Under the pieces are notes generated by a model. That model searched no databases. It was not told where the DNA came from and saw only the letters and a program-made list of their open reading frames with translations. This document shows, one piece after another, positions 17,868-27,337 of a stretch of DNA of 64,000 nt. Where the stretch lies: assembly GCA_951828515.1 (NCBI GenBank), contig OX639992.1, positions 3,388,217-3,452,216 of the forward strand, read 5' to 3'. The position numbers and the translations under genes were made by a program. Source of the DNA: an uncultured Poribacteria bacterium. Its GTDB lineage: Bacteria > Poribacteria > WGA-4E > WGA-3G. Numbering within the stretch: the first letter of the stretch is position 1; the number at the start of each line of letters is the position of its first letter.

Positions 17868-18545
17868 TCACGGTGTTTCTCCGCAAGGTATAATTAAAAT
17901 ATTGCGAAAGGCAACAGGTCCATGGTCACCTTGCAACATTAGCGGACCCGTAGCGACTTCATCTTCAATCATTGCCCCACGCGTGCAACCCGCCATCTCA
18001 ACATTCTCATGGATGGCTTGTCCATTCCAGGCGACTTTCACAAAGGTAGCATTGGCAATTTTATTGCCATTGGCATCGAATTTTGGGGCGCGGAAGGTGA
18101 TATCGTAGGTTTGCCACTCACCGGGTGGTTTACTGGCATTGACCCGCGGTGGCACACCATCTACCGGTTTATTGTCAATCCAACGACAATATACGCCGCC
18201 ACAGGTCCCGTAGCTAAGTTCCGTTTCTCCCCAACTGTCCAATATCTGGATCTCGTATCTCCCCATGAGGTAAACACCAGAGTTAGAGCCTTGTGGCACC
18301 ATAAACTCTACGTGCAGTTCACAATCACCGTATTCAGCCTCAGTGTAGATATCAACGGTGCGTCCGGTGGCACCGTTATAAAAAATTCCTTCGCCTGCTG
18401 TTGTTGTCAGTAGTTTGGAATCGTCAGGGTCGAGGACAACGCTGCCAGCGGCGTCCCATTCATGGTGTGGCGCGCCCCCGCGAGCGAGCCAACCGTCCAT
18501 ATTTTTACCATTAAAAAGGTTAATTCCGTTTCCAGATTGAGACAT
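17868..18545 (-). CDS. DUF1080 (3-keto-disaccharide hydrolase-like) protein
   Basis: 225 residues without a signal peptide. NLFNGKNMDGWLARGG opens the DUF1080 fold, a concanavalin-like beta-sandwich; later motifs are CELHVEFMVPQGSNSGVYLMGRYEIQILDSWG and PPGEWQTYDITFRAPKFD. Some members cleave 3-ketoglycosides made by Gfo/Idh-type enzymes, which fits the neighbouring Gfo/Idh gene. ATG at 18545 follows AGGAGG with a 7-base gap; TTG at 18548 is one codon upstream. The C-terminus ILIIPCGE is encoded by a copy of a dispersed 22-base repeat. Confidence 0.9.
   Translation of the reverse strand: MSQSGNGINLFNGKNMDGWLARGGAPHHEWDAAGSVVLDPDDSKLLTTTAGEGIFYNGATGRTVDIYTEAEYGDCELHVEFMVPQGSNSGVYLMGRYEIQILDSWGETELSYGTCGGVYCRWIDNKPVDGVPPRVNASKPPGEWQTYDITFRAPKFDANGNKIANATFVKVAWNGQAIHENVEMAGCTRGAMIEDEVATGPLMLQGDHGPVAFRNILIIPCGETP
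17881..17902 (+). repeat. Dispersed 22-base repeat, copy 1
   Basis: CCGCAAGGTATAATTA plus AAATAT, identical over 22 bases to 62863-62884 and close to two units at 27422-27463. Here it lies antisense inside the 3' end of the DUF1080 gene. Confidence 0.8.
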
Positions 18546-18643
18546 CAAAGTTCCTCCTATAGTCCGATCTCCAGATCGAAGTTTCTCGACGAGTTCAGCG
18601 TGAAATTAGGGTAAAACTCGCAAATTCTTACACCGATTAAGTG

Positions 18644-18672
18644 TTGACATATTTCATAAGATAGGGTATGAT
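18644..18672 (+). promoter_or_regulatory. Promoter for multihaem cytochrome gene
   Basis: Consensus TTGACA (18644-18649), 17-base spacer, TATGAT (18667-18672). It reads towards the gene at 18812, with a leader of about 130 bases. Confidence 0.8.
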
Positions 18673-18811
18673 ATTTAATCAAGATAAGGTATAGTCAACT
18701 TAGAGGCATTTCGTTTTAAAAAATATATTCGGATATCCAAAATAGGTATAGGATCACCGAAAACCACCGCGTGATGAAATAGAGCGGTGCCCAGGAGCAA
18801 AAAATTAAAAC

Positions 18812-19717
18812 ATGAAACAGACTTTCTTATTTTTAGGGTTGTCCATATTGATGGGGACAGTTGCCATTTTCGCACTTTGTGGCTACGATACAACTGCAAT
18901 ATCCCACGCCGCACCTGTAGAGGCGGCTACGTCTGATCCGACAACACCCTTTGCTGAAGGATGCGTCAAGTGTCACGGAACCGAACCTGCCTATCAAGAA
19001 TGGCAGCACGCGGGGCATTCGCATGCCCTTGTCAACCTGATTGAGGGTCCGTATGAGCTCCAAACCTCATGCCTGAGCTGTCACTCTTCTGGCTATGAAG
19101 TTTTCAGCGATCGGATCTACCCAGGGCATACCTATAACATAGAGACGGCGGTAAACGCCGTTGCCTGTTCCTCATGCCATTCACACACCAGCAGATCGGA
19201 ACATCTATTGGTGAAACCTGCGAAGAAATTATGTGTTGACTGCCATAAAATGGACTGCGGTTGTGCAGGTGCTGGTATTGTCCATCAATCACAGTCGGAA
19301 ATGTTCCTTGGTCGCGAAGGTGCCGGTGTGAAACGGATGCCATCGCCACATGTACGCGCGATGAAGAAACGATGCGTGCACTGCCACATGGCAAAAGAGG
19401 ATCCAGAGACCGTCGCACAGCACGGGGGGCACACATTCAAAGCGGATTTCTCGATATGTAGCACCTCGGGGTGTCACGACAGTGCCGACAACAGTATGGA
19501 GACGAGGTTACCGCAATACCGTGCCGAGATAGAGGCAAAGATGCAAGCTGTCAAAACGATGCTTGACGCTGCACCTGACAAAGTTTCGCAAGCCTATCTG
19601 GACGCAAAGTTGAACTACGATATGGTTAAAGGCGATAACGGATACGGACTTCACAACATACCGTATGCCAACGCGTTGCTCGACTACAGTCTTTCGCTCA
19701 AAAGCGAACTTGAATAG
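18812..19717 (+). CDS. Multihaem cytochrome c, probably six haems
   Basis: 301 residues with an N-terminal signal helix. Five CXXCH sites: CVKCH (51), CLSCH (87), CSSCH (119), CVDCH (141), CVHCH (188). A sixth, CSTSGCH (216-222), has the rarer CX4CH spacing. Several free histidines (GHSHA, SHTSRSEH, GGHTF) could be distal ligands. A helical C-terminal region of about 75 residues follows. General type is a cytochrome c554/multihaem c protein for periplasmic electron transfer; the redox partner is unknown. It depends on a Ccm system such as the one encoded upstream. Confidence 0.9.
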   Translation: MKQTFLFLGLSILMGTVAIFALCGYDTTAISHAAPVEAATSDPTTPFAEGCVKCHGTEPAYQEWQHAGHSHALVNLIEGPYELQTSCLSCHSSGYEVFSDRIYPGHTYNIETAVNAVACSSCHSHTSRSEHLLVKPAKKLCVDCHKMDCGCAGAGIVHQSQSEMFLGREGAGVKRMPSPHVRAMKKRCVHCHMAKEDPETVAQHGGHTFKADFSICSTSGCHDSADNSMETRLPQYRAEIEAKMQAVKTMLDAAPDKVSQAYLDAKLNYDMVKGDNGYGLHNIPYANALLDYSLSLKSELE

Positions 19718-19755
19718 GGCGTGAGTGCCTCCTCGCTTTGCAATATGGGGTACTC

Positions 19756-19776
19756 GGACAGGCACAAGACCTGTCC
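19756..19776. terminator. Hairpin between convergent genes
   Basis: GGACAGG (19756-19762) pairs with CCTGTCC (19770-19776). It lies between the cytochrome gene (plus) and PhyH (minus); no T-run. Confidence 0.4.
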
Positions 19777-20613
19777 CTACGCCTGTCCATCAAGTAATGT
19801 CCGAAGCGGTACATCTTGTTCCTGCGGTAGATAATAACTGAGCGGATCGCTGACGACTCCAATCAACTGCTTCTGAATTGGGTTACACTTAGCGACCAAT
19901 TCATCGGGCATCGTGATATAATCCATCGGTTTGACCCAACGGTAAGCATATCCCATAAAAATGGTTTTGCGTGGCATACCGGACCAGTTGTGTCCAATGC
20001 CGTGCCACGTGCGCTGTTCAAAGAGGAAGGCATCACCGGGGTTGACGTTCATAGAGATAGCACCGCGTGCCCGACCTGTATCTGGGTCCAGTGGGGGTCT
20101 ACCCGTCAATCGGTTACTCCCCGGCACCAGCACAGTCGCACCGGAGGCAGGGTCGGATTGGTCGCTGATGGCGTAAGCAATCTTGAGCATGATGCGAGGG
20201 TGCGGTTCCTGCATTTCGGCATGTGACGTGCCACCATCGCGATGCAAGCCGATGCGGTTTCTTACCTCAGGCGGCGGCTCATCTTTTGAGGGGAGTACGA
20301 TGAGGTGTGACGTGATCATCTGTACGTTCCAATTGAGAACCCCGTAGGCGAGCGGCACTGTTTTTTGCCAGTCAAGGAGTTGGAGAAATGCTTCGTGGTG
20401 CGTGATGCAGTTACGGAGGTTTAATTTGCCGCCAGCCTCAAGTCTACCTGCGGCTTCCTCTTTCGCATAAACCTCATCAACGGCAGCATCAATTTCCGAG
20501 ACAACATCCAGAGGTAGGGCGTTTCTAATCAGCAGATACCCATTGTTTTCAACAAATTCCCGATGCTCCGGTGTAAAGACTGCGGCTTGGTTAAGATCTG
20601 TTATGGCATCCAT
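19777..20613 (-). CDS. Phytanoyl-CoA dioxygenase (PhyH) family protein
   Basis: 278 residues, Fe(II)/2-oxoglutarate-dependent oxygenase family. The iron site is seen as HRD in IGLHRDGGTSH and the distal histidine in RTWHGIGHN, followed by RKTIFMGYAYRW with the likely 2-oxoglutarate-binding arginine. The N-terminal FVENNGYLLIRNAL is the typical opening. AAAGGAT lies before the ATG. The substrate is unknown; such genes are greatly expanded in this kind of genome and need not act on phytanoyl-CoA. Confidence 0.9.
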   Translation of the reverse strand: MDAITDLNQAAVFTPEHREFVENNGYLLIRNALPLDVVSEIDAAVDEVYAKEEAAGRLEAGGKLNLRNCITHHEAFLQLLDWQKTVPLAYGVLNWNVQMITSHLIVLPSKDEPPPEVRNRIGLHRDGGTSHAEMQEPHPRIMLKIAYAISDQSDPASGATVLVPGSNRLTGRPPLDPDTGRARGAISMNVNPGDAFLFEQRTWHGIGHNWSGMPRKTIFMGYAYRWVKPMDYITMPDELVAKCNPIQKQLIGVVSDPLSYYLPQEQDVPLRTLLDGQA

Positions 20614-20732
20614 AGTTTTTATCCTTTAGCGTGCTGATCGAGATTTAAGACATATTATGCATTATACAGGACATACCGAAAAAAAATCAAAGCAATTTTA
20701 TTTCTCTAATTGACTTGGTAAGGACACTTAAT

Positions 20733-21743
20733 ATGGAAGAAAATATAGAGCAACCTGAGTCTGCAGTGTCCGATTTTCCGAGTGGGCAATATGATACTGT
20801 CGCAAAAAATGTTGTCCGAGACAGTCCAGACGACTTTATTAGGTACTGCCTTGGGATTTCGGATGCTCAGGCGATTCAGGTTCTCGAAACAGAACAACCT
20901 ACTGTTCAATGGTACCGTGCCGATAGTTTTATACACGCGAACGTTCGAGGCGAAGAAGTTATCGTACATATAGAGTTTCAAACACATGACAGTACACAAG
21001 TCCCTATGCCATACCGGATAGCAGGCTACGCGGGGCTGGGTGTTCGTATGTTTGAGATGCCGATCTATTCACATGTCATCTACCTTCATCCTAATGCTGG
21101 TCGTAATGATCCGGGCATGTACCTGCAAGACGCGCCAGGGTACGAGATTAACATCAGGTATAAGGTAATCAGACTTTGCGAAATAGACGGACAAAACATT
21201 TTGGATACGCGAATGGGTGGTCTTATCCCTTTTACCCCGCTGATGAAACCGCCTGAAGAAATGGATACCCAACAGTGGTTACGGCAGTGTGTTGAGGTTG
21301 CCAAAACTGTCCGTATGGATGTAGCAGATAAACCGAATTACCTCGCCTCCATGGCTGTTTTGTGTAATGTAGTTTTTGACTTTCAAGACATTCGTGAAAT
21401 TATACCGGAGGAAATCCTTATGCAATCAGATGTTGTCCAATACTTCAAGGAACTGGGTATGCAAGAAGGCATTGAACAAGGCATTGAACAAGGCATTGAA
21501 CAAGGCATTGAACAAGGCATTGAACAAGGCATTGAACAAGGTGCCCGGGCGAGCATCATTGAAAGTATTCTCGAGTCGCTGGAGTTTCGATTTTCCGCCA
21601 GAGGCTTAGAAGAACTGAAGCCGATGCTTGAAAACGTTGAAACCCTTCAGCGTCTTAAGGAACTACGTCGTGAAGCTTTACGAACCTATAGCCTTGAGAC
21701 CTTTACCCAAATATTGGAAAATGACAGCAACATTGAACCTTAG
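20733..21743 (+). CDS. Rpn/PD-(D/E)XK nuclease family transposase-like protein
   Basis: 336 residues. DTVAKNVVRDSPDDFIRYCLG, then EEVIVHIEFQTHDSTQVPMPYRIAGYA with the E...IEFQ core of the PD-(D/E)XK fold, as in Rpn recombination-promoting nucleases and related cyanobacterial proteins. Residues of the form GIEQ are repeated six times near residue 246-270 from a 12-base DNA repeat. A C-terminal helical region (EELKPMLENVETLQRLKELRREAL) follows. ATG at 20733 has AAGGA upstream and is preferred over TTG 20715. Confidence 0.82.
   Translation: MEENIEQPESAVSDFPSGQYDTVAKNVVRDSPDDFIRYCLGISDAQAIQVLETEQPTVQWYRADSFIHANVRGEEVIVHIEFQTHDSTQVPMPYRIAGYAGLGVRMFEMPIYSHVIYLHPNAGRNDPGMYLQDAPGYEINIRYKVIRLCEIDGQNILDTRMGGLIPFTPLMKPPEEMDTQQWLRQCVEVAKTVRMDVADKPNYLASMAVLCNVVFDFQDIREIIPEEILMQSDVVQYFKELGMQEGIEQGIEQGIEQGIEQGIEQGIEQGARASIIESILESLEFRFSARGLEELKPMLENVETLQRLKELRREALRTYSLETFTQILENDSNIEP
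21468..21539 (+). repeat. Six perfect 12-base tandem repeats
   Basis: Unit GGCATTGAACAA repeated six times without a mismatch inside the Rpn-like gene, encoding GIEQ each time. Copy-number change keeps the frame and only alters linker length. Confidence 0.97.
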
Positions 21744-21755
21744 CAACTCAGATAG

Positions 21756-21822
21756 AACTTACGCACCCCACTCGGTAGGTTGGGTTCCTAACCGGACCCA
21801 ATACCCCGCGCGCATGCCGCGA
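21756..21822 (+). mobile_element. Degenerate MITE/palindromic repeat remnant
   Basis: TAGAACTTACGCA (21756-21768) matches the terminal repeat of the MITEs at 46263 and 51708. The following CGGTAGGTTGGGTTCCTAACCG matches in pattern the core of the 46263 copy. The right terminal repeat is not found. Confidence 0.5.
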
Positions 21823-21889
21823 ATAAAAGTGTACAAGTAATTCCAGAATCCACTATATAGGATAATAGGAAAGAAAAGGCGTATATCTA

Positions 21890-23435
21890 ATGAAAAACTT
21901 CTTTTTCTATATCGCATTCTGCTTCATGTTCTTGGGCAACGGAATATATGCCTCAACATTTACCTACCATTGGGAAATAGATGAAACACCTTCCGGACAG
22001 GAGTCGGTTTCTTTACCGGAGCCTATAGAAGTTGAAATAGAGGCTCTGGCATTAAAGCATCTTTATCTGATGGTGCTGCAACCAAATTAGCATCCAAATA
22101 TAAAGTTTTTCTTTCTCCGCAGTGGGATTCGGAGAAAGCATATCTGTTGTTGAAAACTATTGAGGATATGCCAACGACGATTAATAACATCTATCAGGAA
22201 TACTTTAAACCCAGTTATTGGATATTAAGCAATGCCCATATAACCCACGATATTCAATTTGGCAGAGAGGTTAAAGGCGTAAAGTTTGTAACTATTGCCT
22301 CGGAAGCATTTGGTTATGCGAATCCCCTAATGGCTAAAATAGATGGTGTTCGGGGTAGGTTTTTTTCCAAAAGATTACATCGGGCAATCGTGCGGTATAT
22401 CACAGATAATGGTAGAAGTTGGTTAACAAAAGAATTACTGAAACTCAGATGTGGTGTAAGTGTGGATATTCCCGATTATGTGACACTTACTAAACATACA
22501 ACAGGCGAACATGTGGGTAGGTTTGACAAATTTAAACCCGAGGAACTCATATCGATTATATCTATGCTTGAGGAGTACCCATCCGGTATGGTTTCGACGC
22601 CAGGATTAAAATACTTGGTGAGAAGATTAGATGGCACGCCGCACCCACTTAACCCTGGTGCTACAGCTGTTGCTTGGCCCTCTGCGGGTTATATTGAGTT
22701 CATGGAAAGTGCTTTTAAGGATGGAATAACCAAATATACCCAACGTCTTATATTACACGAAAAGGCTCATTTTTTGTGGCATTATCTATTTGATGAACAA
22801 CTCAAAGCCGATTGGATAGAATTAGGGGGGTGGTTCCAAGAGGGAGATAGATGGTTTACTACGAAGCAGACCGAATTTGTATCCGCCTATGCACACGGCG
22901 AAAATCCAAACGAGGATATGGCGGAATCCATTAGTTATTACATCGTTAACCCTAATAAATTGCGTTCCCGATCACCTGCGAAATATGAATTTATCCAGAA
23001 CCGAGTTATGCACGGCACTCGCTATATTTCAAAAATTAGGGAAGACCTGACGTTTGAGGTTTATAACCTTTATCCAGACTATATCTATCCGGGTAAAATG
23101 GTGAAGAACTCGCTGCGCCCTCACTCATAGCAGGCTTGCCGCAGACAACCCAACTCTTGGCGAACTATCCTAACCCGTTCAATCCGGAGACGTGGATACC
23201 GTATCAGTTGGCGAAACCCGCGGATGTGACGCTTACCATCTATGCGACGAACGGTCAGGTCGTCCGGCAGTTGACACTTGGACATCAACCTGCCGGTGTT
23301 TACCAGAGCCGTAGCCGAACTGCCTATTGGAATGGCAGAAATGAGTGGGGGGAACAGGTGGCGAGTGGTGTCTATTTTTATACGCTCAAAGCTGGCGATT
23401 TTACAGCCACGCGGAAACTGCTGATAAGGAAATAG
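21890..23435 (+). pseudogene. Secreted gluzincin-type metallopeptidase with FlgD-like sorting domain, two frameshifts
   Basis: Three frames make one protein. 21890 on: signal peptide and start (MKNFFFYIAFCFMFLGNGIYAS). Between about 22036 and 22060 the frame moves (EIE to GIKASLSDGAATKLASKYK). The middle part holds the zinc motif LHEKAHFLWH (HExxH) and ETEFVSAYAHGENPNEDMAES-type third-ligand region (seen as TEFVSAYAHGENPNEDMAES). Between 23094 and 23130 the frame moves again (to NGEELAAPSLIAGLPQ) and ends in LLANYPNPFNPETWIPYQLA...FTATRKLLIRK, a C-terminal cell-surface sorting or FlgD-Ig domain. Each shift is a single-base type indel; real decay and sequencing error are both possible. Confidence 0.82.
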
Positions 23436-23465
23436 ACGTATGACAGAGAGGAAGCATCACGTAAT

Positions 23466-25391
23466 TTGAAAAGTGAATTGACTTCAGAACCTCACAGGTT
23501 CAGAGAACCTTCCAAATATGGAGCATCATGGCGAGCGATCCTACTCGGTACAGTCCTTATCATCCCGAATATGTACTGGATTCTGGACTCTGCCGGTCAA
23601 GGGTATCCGACCACGATCTCCCTCTACTTTAACGTCATTTTCTGCGTCTTTGCTATCGTAGGTGTTAACCTCATCTTAGTACGGATAGCACCAAAGGTTG
23701 CAATACAACAAGGCGAATTGTTAACGATTTACGTAATGTTAGCGATTGCTTCCTCACTCGCAGGACACGACGTGCTTCGCGTTTTGATTCCGATGATCCC
23801 TTACGCATTCTGGTATGCAACACCGGAAAATGACTGGGCAGACCTGTTTCATCGGTATATCCCCGATTGGATGGCTGTCAAGGAAAGATCTTTCTTGACG
23901 GAGTATTATCGCGGCGAAACAACTCTTTACCAATGGGAGACTATACACGGATGGCTGACAACAACTTTAGTCTGGGGAGGCTTCCTATGTGTAATGGTCT
24001 TCCTGATGGTGTGTATTAACAGTCTTGTTCGGAAGCAGTGGACAGAACATGAGAAACTGAGTTACCCCATCATCCAACTACCCCTTGAACTGACAAGTGG
24101 CGGTAGAACAAACTTGCTGACGAATAAGATGATGTGGCTCGGCTTCGGGATCGCAGGGGCAATTGACATCCTCAATGGACTCCACTACCTCTACCCTACC
24201 GTGCCAAGTTTGGGTGGGAGGCTCTACGATTTACGTCCATTCTTTACACAGAAACCTTGGAGTGCCATCGGATGGAGCCCGATCGCTGTATTTCCGTTCG
24301 CAGTCGGTATCGCTTTCTTTATTCCGCTGGACTTGTCGTTCTCCTGCTGGTTTTTTTATCTCTTCTGGAAGGTAGAACGCATCTTCGGAGATGCTTTAGG
24401 GATCCGTGGCATGCCGAACTTTCCCTTCACTGATGAACAATCTTTCGGGGCATATCTCGGCTTATTTGTCATCGCGATTGTGGCGACGCGAAAACACTTG
24501 GCACAAGTCGGGCGCAAGTTATTTAGAAATGATCAGAGTGTTGACGACTCAGATGAACCGATGTCCTACCGAGTGACAGTGTTGGGTCTCATCGCGAGTC
24601 TTGTCTTTATCGTTGGCTTCTGCAAAACGGCGGGGATGTCTATCTGGGTGGTCCTCGTATTTTTTGGTATCTATTATGCTATCTCTACGGCGGTGACCCG
24701 AATGCGTGCGGAACTCGGATCGCCTGTCCACGATTTGCACTTCATTGGACCGGATGAGATGATGCCCCGCATTTTCGGGACACGTCTGCTCGGTCCGCAC
24801 AACTTAACCGTAATGGCATATCTGTTCTTCTTCAACCGCGCCTACCGCGGGCATCCCATGCCACATATCTTAGAGGGATTTAAGTTAGCAGAACGGACCG
24901 GAATTTCCAATCGACGATTGTTAATTGCAATGTGCATTGCAATTGTCGTTGGGACATTTGCCTCATTTTGGGCATTCTATCATATCTCTTACATTGAAGG
25001 CGCGCGGGATTGGTTCGCAGGGCGACCTTTCAATCGACTCCAGAGTTGGCTGACCTCACCGAGAGCACCGGATGTGCCAGCAATCGTCGCGATGTGTATC
25101 GGTTTTCTCATCACCGGTTTTCTCATGGTGATGCGGATGCGGCTCTTTTGGTGGCCCTTTCATCCTGCTGGGTTCGCTATCTCCAGCAGCTGGTCAATGA
25201 ATGTATTCTGGTTTTCGATTTTAGTGAGTTCAGTCATTAAATGGATCATTCTTCGACACGGCGGTGTGAGCGCACACCGGAAACTTATTCCGCTCTTCCT
25301 CGGTCTGATTTTAGGCGAATTCATCATCGGTAGTATCTGGAGCCTCATCGGAATTACGACAAATCAACCGATGTACCGATTTTTATTTTAG
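23466..25391 (+). CDS. Polytopic membrane protein, DUF6785/DUF6784 family
   Basis: 641 residues with about 14 membrane helices. Conserved family stretches are GHDVLRVLIPMIPYAFWYATPENDWADLFHRYIPDW, RKQWTEHEKLSYPIIQLPLEL and LGSPVHDLHFIGPDEM. The family is widespread in planctomycete- and poribacteria-like genomes and looks like an oligopeptide-transporter-type permease, but function is not established. The start is TTG 23466 with GAGGAAG upstream. It begins 30 bases after the frameshifted peptidase. Confidence 0.8.
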   Translation: MKSELTSEPHRFREPSKYGASWRAILLGTVLIIPNMYWILDSAGQGYPTTISLYFNVIFCVFAIVGVNLILVRIAPKVAIQQGELLTIYVMLAIASSLAGHDVLRVLIPMIPYAFWYATPENDWADLFHRYIPDWMAVKERSFLTEYYRGETTLYQWETIHGWLTTTLVWGGFLCVMVFLMVCINSLVRKQWTEHEKLSYPIIQLPLELTSGGRTNLLTNKMMWLGFGIAGAIDILNGLHYLYPTVPSLGGRLYDLRPFFTQKPWSAIGWSPIAVFPFAVGIAFFIPLDLSFSCWFFYLFWKVERIFGDALGIRGMPNFPFTDEQSFGAYLGLFVIAIVATRKHLAQVGRKLFRNDQSVDDSDEPMSYRVTVLGLIASLVFIVGFCKTAGMSIWVVLVFFGIYYAISTAVTRMRAELGSPVHDLHFIGPDEMMPRIFGTRLLGPHNLTVMAYLFFFNRAYRGHPMPHILEGFKLAERTGISNRRLLIAMCIAIVVGTFASFWAFYHISYIEGARDWFAGRPFNRLQSWLTSPRAPDVPAIVAMCIGFLITGFLMVMRMRLFWWPFHPAGFAISSSWSMNVFWFSILVSSVIKWIILRHGGVSAHRKLIPLFLGLILGEFIIGSIWSLIGITTNQPMYRFLF

Positions 25392-25412
25392 AACAGGACT
25401 GACGCAGATTGA

Positions 25413-25892
25413 CTATTCGTCCGATTCTGATAGCGGTTGGATATAGTGAATCTGCCTTGCAACTTCTGTAAAGCCCATAGCGGGATAAAAACTGGTACCT
25501 ATAGGGTTCTGCTCCAGGGTTTCAATGCGAGCGTAAAGCATCCCTTCTGCCTGCAAATACGCCAATGCTTTTTCAATGAGTCGCCTGCCGATACCGCGAC
25601 GTTGAAACTTCGGCAGTACAGCGAGGTTGGGAATACCGCCAATGCGAGTTGAGTGGTTAAGTCGAGTTGTGATGTAACCAGCAATCTCTCCTTCAACTTC
25701 CGCCACAAAAATCCCGTCCGAATTAGCTGCTGCATCGTCATCAATATGGGACATTTTGCGTTCTTCCCAGTCCATGTCGCCAACGTGCCCAAACCGGTCT
25801 TCGATATTTTTATCTATCGACACCTTCTCAAAACAGATAGCGGTGATTTGTCGGAGTGTTTGCAGGTCGCTCGGTTTATAGTTTCGGATCAT
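25413..25892 (-). CDS. GNAT family N-acetyltransferase
   Basis: 159 residues from MIRNYKPSDLQTLRQI. The acetyl-CoA-binding core is NLAVLPKFQRRGIGRRLIEKAL (Q/RxxGxG/A motif), followed by YARIETLEQNPIGTSFYPAMGFTEV, the classic GNAT beta-5 to beta-7 region. Acceptor unknown. A longer frame reaches 25949, but ATG 25892 follows a purine-rich AGAGAAAGAG and gives the normal family start. Confidence 0.92.
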   Translation of the reverse strand: MIRNYKPSDLQTLRQITAICFEKVSIDKNIEDRFGHVGDMDWEERKMSHIDDDAAANSDGIFVAEVEGEIAGYITTRLNHSTRIGGIPNLAVLPKFQRRGIGRRLIEKALAYLQAEGMLYARIETLEQNPIGTSFYPAMGFTEVARQIHYIQPLSESDE

Positions 25893-26071
25893 CTCTTTCT
25901 CTCTTTTTTTACACTTGCTTGTAAAGTCTGTTTGACTATAGGAACACAAACTACTTCAGGAGAACCATCTTCTGTGTTGATGAGTTCTCATACAAATATG
26001 TTATACCGTATGGAAAAAAAATACAAATTGTTGCTTAAGATTAAATGGCTCCGAGATTCCGAAGGCGGATA

Positions 26072-26100
26072 TTGAAAAATATGTGGGGGTCTGCTATAAT
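26072..26100 (+). promoter_or_regulatory. Strong promoter for trpD
   Basis: TTGAAA (26072-26077), 17-base spacer, TATAAT (26095-26100), with TG one base before the -10 (extended -10). Start near 26107. Confidence 0.85.
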
Positions 26101-26132
26101 TGCGAACAGAATATTCTCAGGAGGAACATTGC

Positions 26133-27176
26133 GTGATTCGTGAAGCAATTCAAAAGGTTGTGGCAGGGAATGCTTTAACCGAAGCAGAAATGATTGATAC
26201 CATGAACGAGATTATGGAAGGTGAGACGACAGACGCTCAGATCGCCTGTTTTCTTACCGCATTGCAACTTAAAGGCGAAACAATAGAAGAACTTACAGGG
26301 GCAACGCGTGCCATGCGCGCTAAGGCTACCCCTGTTCCTACCCGTCATACACCTGACTTGCAAGCTACACCGAAAGTCCCACGACTTGTCGATACATGTA
26401 GCACAGGTGGTACAGGTTTAAACCATTTCAACATCTCAACAACTTCTGCCATTGTTACCGCCGGAGCAGGTGTACCGGTCGCAAAGCACGGTAATCGAGG
26501 TGTAACGCGACAGAGCGGCAGTGCGAACGTACTTATGGCATTAGGTGTGAACATTGAAATCGGTCCCGAACAGGTCGGACAATGTGTTGATGAAGTCGGC
26601 ATCGGTTTTTTATTTGCACCAACACTCCATGGTGCCATGAAATACGCGATCGGACCACGGCGAGAAATCGGGATTCGGACGATTTTCAATGCCATAGCAC
26701 CGCTGACCAATCCGGCAGGACCGCAGGCACAGGTGATCGGTGTCTACGCACCAGAACTGACTGAGGCACATGCGAATGCCTTGAACAGTCTCGGATGTCA
26801 GCACGCATTTATCGTGCGTGGAGATGACGGTTTGGACGACTTCACGACGACTACAACTTCTCGCGTCTCCGAACTCCGAAACGGCACCGTTAAAACTTAT
26901 ACCCTTGATCCGACAACACTCGGAATTCCGAGAGCGGAGCCTGAAGCACTTCTGGGTGGCGCACCGGAGGAGAACGCTGAAATCGTAGTCAATCTCCTGA
27001 AGGGTGAAAAGGGACCCAAGCGCGACATTGTTGTGCTAAACGCTGGTGCGGCGATTACTGCGAGCGGGAAAGCCGATAGTTTTGATGCGGGTATTGCACT
27101 TGCCTCAGAATCCATTGACTCAGGGGCGGCACTCGCGAAGTTAGAAGGACTGAAGGTAGTCTCAAACAATTTTTAA
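26133..27176 (+). CDS. trpD: Anthranilate phosphoribosyltransferase
   Basis: 347 residues. Transfers phosphoribosyl from PRPP to anthranilate in tryptophan synthesis. Seen: VDTCSTGGTGLNHFNIST (PRPP loop), VAKHGNRGVTRQSGSANVLMALG, FAPTLHGAMKYAIGPRREIGIRTIFNAIAPLTNPAG. The frame can be read from 26100, but that base is inside the promoter; GTG at 26133 follows AGGAGGAA with a normal gap and gives the standard start MIREAIQKVVAG. trpC follows after about 290 bases. Confidence 0.95.
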   Translation: MIREAIQKVVAGNALTEAEMIDTMNEIMEGETTDAQIACFLTALQLKGETIEELTGATRAMRAKATPVPTRHTPDLQATPKVPRLVDTCSTGGTGLNHFNISTTSAIVTAGAGVPVAKHGNRGVTRQSGSANVLMALGVNIEIGPEQVGQCVDEVGIGFLFAPTLHGAMKYAIGPRREIGIRTIFNAIAPLTNPAGPQAQVIGVYAPELTEAHANALNSLGCQHAFIVRGDDGLDDFTTTTTSRVSELRNGTVKTYTLDPTTLGIPRAEPEALLGGAPEENAEIVVNLLKGEKGPKRDIVVLNAGAAITASGKADSFDAGIALASESIDSGAALAKLEGLKVVSNNF

Positions 27177-27305
27177 TTATTCGCACGGCGTTAAACAAGT
27201 TGATTGATTTGTTGACACTTTTTTCTCAGATCCGCTTGCGCCGTTGTTGCAAGCTGCTGTCTTAAGCTAATTTTCGTAACAGTAGTCCGTAATGAAATGG
27301 AGGTG

Positions 27306-27337
27306 TTTTTGCTTGGGGTTTTTGCTTGGGGTTTTTG
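27306..27337 (+). repeat. 13-base tandem repeat in trpD-trpC gap
   Basis: TTTTTGCTTGGGG twice, then TTTTTG. It lies in a 287-base gap in which I see no gene; the AT-rich frames here look spurious. Confidence 0.75.

Noticed and set aside
21468-21539. CRISPR array
   Set aside because: Repeats are 12 bases without spacers and are translated as GIEQ. No cas genes are present.
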